Origin: Dehalococcoidia bacterium
GTDB taxonomy: Bacteria; Chloroflexota; Dehalococcoidia; Lucifugimonadales; JAGWBF01
Length of the DNA stretch: 7,762 bases
Direction of reading: 5' to 3'
Assembly (NCBI GenBank): GCA_021296015.1
Contig: JAGWBG010000081.1
Span: 1 to 7,762 of the forward strand
Below, piece by piece: positions 6,040-7,762 of this stretch. A program made the position numbers and the translations under genes. The first letter of the stretch is position 1, and each line of letters begins with the position of its first letter. The notes beneath the pieces were generated by a model that saw only the letters and a list, made by a program, of their open reading frames with translations, did no database searches and had not been told where the DNA came from.

Positions 6040-6205
6040 AGTCACCCTCTTTCTCAATCCGTATCCTTTTCCCGTCAACAACTATCCTTATGTCCATACC
6101 TGTCTGGTTGGATACGGGAAAAGACATAGCGGGGAGAATGGGTGCGGGGCTGAGTTTCAAAGACCGGGTTTCGTCAGCCTTGACCACTACCGTTGACCTT
6201 GCCAT
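6038..6205 (-). CDS. Small hypothetical protein (55 aa) coupled to the nuclease-like gene
   Basis: An unrecognised short gene, supported by context. ATG at 6205 follows a purine-rich ribosome binding site (AAAGGTAGGTGG, minus strand, 6220-6209), the frame runs 55 codons to TAG, and the next gene starts 8 bases later with its own binding site overlapping this stop. Codon use includes ATA and AGG like the neighbours. The product begins MARSTVVVKADETRSLKLSP, has a proline-rich middle (PAPILPAMSFP), and ends in a basic, strand-forming stretch (DIRIVVDGKRIRIEKEGD) that could make a beta hairpin. There is no signal peptide, membrane helix or cysteine. By position it could be an antitoxin-like, regulatory or partner protein of the nuclease, but nothing in the sequence proves this. 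Confidence 0.6.
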   Translation of the reverse strand: MARSTVVVKADETRSLKLSPAPILPAMSFPVSNQTGMDIRIVVDGKRIRIEKEGD

Positions 6206-6394
6206 ATACCACCTACCTTTCAGACTTGGGCCTCAAGATCGAATCCTACGGGTAATCCAGGCCCGAACAGCGTATAATATACCACATACCTTAGCATATC
6301 ACTATACAAGCCAGAAATTGCCTGCGGGTAGTAAGGCATAATCCCAAAGTGTATGCTGCTCTATCGAGAAGGTCAGGCTGAGGAGGAAGGAAAG
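6206..6394. promoter_or_regulatory. Divergent intergenic region with palindromic -10-like site
   Basis: This 189-base region separates the minus-strand small gene/nuclease pair from the plus-strand quinone oxidoreductase. At 6272-6282 the sequence GTATAATATAC is a perfect palindrome around its central base. It contains TATAAT on the plus strand (6273-6278) and TATATT on the minus strand, so one site could serve as -10 for both directions. Neither direction has a good -35 hexamer at 16-18 bases, so the assignment is tentative. No terminator, tRNA or further small gene was found here. Confidence 0.35.
6381..6390 (+). promoter_or_regulatory. Ribosome binding site of the quinone oxidoreductase gene
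   Basis: AGGAGGAAGG precedes the ATG at 6395, with AGGAGG ending 8 bases before it. This near-perfect site selects 6395 over the upstream in-frame ATG at 6353, which has no such site and would add 14 non-conserved residues. Confidence 0.85.
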
Positions 6395-7360
6395 ATGAAG
6401 GCTATCAGGATACACGAAGTAGGCGGGCCGGAGGTCCTCAAATATGAGGACTGCCCGGACCCAAGCCCCGGGCCAGGTCAGGCACTTGTTGATGTTCAGG
6501 CCATAGGCGTCAATTTTACCGACGTTAACACCCGCTCAGGTGTCAACCCGCCGGCAACATTCCCCATGACGCCGGGCAGGGAAGCAGCCGGTGTGGTCTC
6601 CGCTGTGGGAGAGGGAGTGACTGACGTAAAAGTGGGCGACCGGGTCGTTTACTGCGGCGTAACAGGTTCCTATGCCGAGAAGGTAGCCGTACCCGCCGAT
6701 GTCCTGATAAATATGCCCCAGGGGTTGGATGCCCGTATGGGTGCGGCGGTGCTGCTTCAGGGCATGACGGCCCATTACCTGGCCTATAGCACCTATCCCT
6801 TGGAGCAGGGAGATTCATGCTTAGTCCATGCGGCAGCCGGCGGGACCGGACTCCTGCTAACCCAGATGGCCAAACTTGCGGGGGCCTACGTCTTCGCCAC
6901 CGTGTCCACCGACGAGAAGGCAGCCCTGGCCAGAGACGCGGGGGCTGATAAGACCATTATATATACCCGCGAGGACTTCGAGGAGGAGGTTAGAAAGGCC
7001 ACCGATGGGCGCGGCGTTAACGCCGTCTACGACGCTGTGGGCAAGACTACCTTCGATAAAAGCCTCAGATGCCTGGCCCGTCTTGGCTGCCTGGCATTGT
7101 ACGGCCAGGCCAGCGGGCCCGTCCCCCCAGTACCCACGTCAAGCCTGCCGGGTTCGGCCTTCCTCACTCGTCCATCCCTCGGAGACTACACCGCCACCAG
7201 AGAGGAACTGGTGAAGAGGGCCGGAGACGTACTGGGTTGGGCAGCATCCGGTGAGCTGAAGGTACGCATCGGCGGAACATTCCCCTTGTCTGAAGCAGCC
7301 GAGGCCCACCGACAGTTGCAGGGACGCCACTCCACCGGCAAGCTCATTCTCATTCCGTGA
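6395..7360 (+). CDS. NADPH:quinone oxidoreductase, zinc-less MDR family (QorA/zeta-crystallin-like)
   Basis: A 321-residue cytosolic medium-chain dehydrogenase/reductase that probably reduces quinones or other activated carbonyls with NADPH. It begins MKAIRIHEVGGPEVL, the standard QOR start, carries the signature GVNFTDVNTRSG (residues 38-49), then GREAAGVVSAVGEGV and VGDRVVY of the GroES-like catalytic domain. The Rossmann part shows HAAAGGTGLLLTQMAK (145-160) as dinucleotide loop, TVSTDEKAALARDAGAD (169-185) with a lysine typical of NADPH preference, and the GRGVNAVYDAVG block. It ends EAHRQLQGRHSTGKLILIP, as in the family. The cysteines and histidines of zinc MDR enzymes are absent. The exact substrate is open. 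It lies divergent from the nuclease pair, and its stop overlaps the convergent gene to its right. Confidence 0.93.
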   Translation: MKAIRIHEVGGPEVLKYEDCPDPSPGPGQALVDVQAIGVNFTDVNTRSGVNPPATFPMTPGREAAGVVSAVGEGVTDVKVGDRVVYCGVTGSYAEKVAVPADVLINMPQGLDARMGAAVLLQGMTAHYLAYSTYPLEQGDSCLVHAAAGGTGLLLTQMAKLAGAYVFATVSTDEKAALARDAGADKTIIYTREDFEEEVRKATDGRGVNAVYDAVGKTTFDKSLRCLARLGCLALYGQASGPVPPVPTSSLPGSAFLTRPSLGDYTATREELVKRAGDVLGWAASGELKVRIGGTFPLSEAAEAHRQLQGRHSTGKLILIP

Positions 7361-7762
7361 ACCGGGGAGCAGGTCTCAGATCCGTTGGACTGTCCGTGAT
7401 AGTTCCGTTACAATATGACTGTGACAGAGTTCGTTGTTGGAGTATAAGATCGTCAATCCGAATTAGCTTGGGGTCAGGGCTTGTGAATTCTGAGCCATCC
7501 GGCATCACATAACGATGGGCACGGCAAATAAACCAATCATTAATCGCGAGATAGATGTCCACCATCTGGCCGCGAGTTTCGTTGGGTAGCGTACCTTTCT
7601 TGCCAACACGTCTTGGTGGCTCACTTGCGGTTATGCCTGGCCTAAGGTGTGCTGTTCCAGAAGCAAGTTTCCTGTGGAGGTCCAGAACTCTATAGAGTTC
7701 CCAGCCCTCTTCATTCGTCGTTTTGATTCTCATCGGTAGGTTGCTCCTGGCGGTAATCGTGA
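7350..7762 (-). CDS. Hypothetical protein, convergent with the quinone oxidoreductase; start possibly outside the window
   Basis: An unrecognised gene. An ATG at 7733 gives 127 residues (MRIKTTNEEGWELYRVLDL...), and AGGAG lies 10 bases upstream of it. However, the frame stays open to the right edge of the window (about nine more codons, TITARSNLP), so a start further upstream is equally possible and the span is drawn to the edge. The product is hydrophilic. A central part (GQMVDIYLAINDWFICRAHRYVM, about residues 55-77 from the ATG) looks like a structured core, followed by an acidic/basic mix (PDPKLIRIDDLI) and a low-complexity tail (ITDSPTDLRPAPRFTE). No membrane helix or known motif is seen. 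Its stop overlaps the 3' end of the quinone oxidoreductase gene by 11 bases in the opposite direction. It could be a real small accessory protein or, less likely, a chance frame. Confidence 0.5.
   Translation of the reverse strand, partial: TITARSNLPMRIKTTNEEGWELYRVLDLHRKLASGTAHLRPGITASEPPRRVGKKGTLPNETRGQMVDIYLAINDWFICRAHRYVMPDGSEFTSPDPKLIRIDDLILQQRTLSQSYCNGTITDSPTDLRPAPRFTE

Noticed and set aside
5562..6041. Plus-strand open frame of 159 codons antisense to the nuclease-like gene
   Set aside because: The minus-strand frame has winged-helix and nuclease motifs, a good ribosome binding site and coupling to its upstream gene; the plus frame has none of these.
6090..6341. Plus-strand open frame of 83 codons across the small gene and the divergent spacer
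   Set aside because: It has no ribosome binding site, runs through the AT-rich promoter-like region, and competes with the better supported 55-codon minus-strand gene.
6353..6394. Upstream ATG at 6353 as start of the quinone oxidoreductase
   Set aside because: The extra 14 residues are not like the family, the AGGAGGAAGG site would lie inside the coding region, and MKAIRI at 6395 is the usual family start.

Overview
The window is about 7.8 kb of moderately GC-rich bacterial chromosome with tightly packed genes. The coding style is consistent along its length: ATA is a common Ile codon and AGG a common Arg codon despite G/C-rich third positions. Together with the gene content (Fe-S type PurF, fused PurH, a soluble acyl-ACP desaturase in a non-plant genome), this would fit a Chloroflexota-like (Dehalococcoidia/SAR202-type) bacterium. 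That assignment is an inference without any search behind it.

Region 1 (1-3133, plus strand) is a de novo purine block: the 3' end of purF, then purM, then bifunctional purH. They cover the first committed step (PRPP to phosphoribosylamine), AIR formation, and the last two steps to IMP. No purN lies between purM and purH. A near-consensus extended -10 promoter sits so close to the purM ATG that the transcript starting there would be almost leaderless.

Region 2 (3134-4234) holds a short inverted repeat, a family-2 glycosyltransferase of the polyprenyl-phosphate glucosyltransferase type (plus strand), and a convergent intergenic gap of about 270 bases. The gap is filled by a compound, REP/MITE-like array of hairpins.

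Region 3 (4235-6205, minus strand) contains, in transcription order, a 55-residue small protein of unknown function, a two-domain protein with an Mrr_N-like winged helix and a PD-(D/E)XK-like nuclease core, and after a 118-base gap an acyl-ACP desaturase-like diiron enzyme. The first two are tightly coupled: the nuclease ribosome binding site overlaps the small gene's stop codon. They look like a two-gene cassette, perhaps for defence or DNA processing.

Region 4 (6206-7762) starts with an AT-rich divergent intergenic region carrying a palindromic -10-like site. It is followed by a zinc-less quinone oxidoreductase (plus strand) and a convergent, 11-base-overlapping hypothetical gene on the minus strand that may extend beyond the right edge. 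No tRNA, rRNA, CRISPR array or transposase was recognised.
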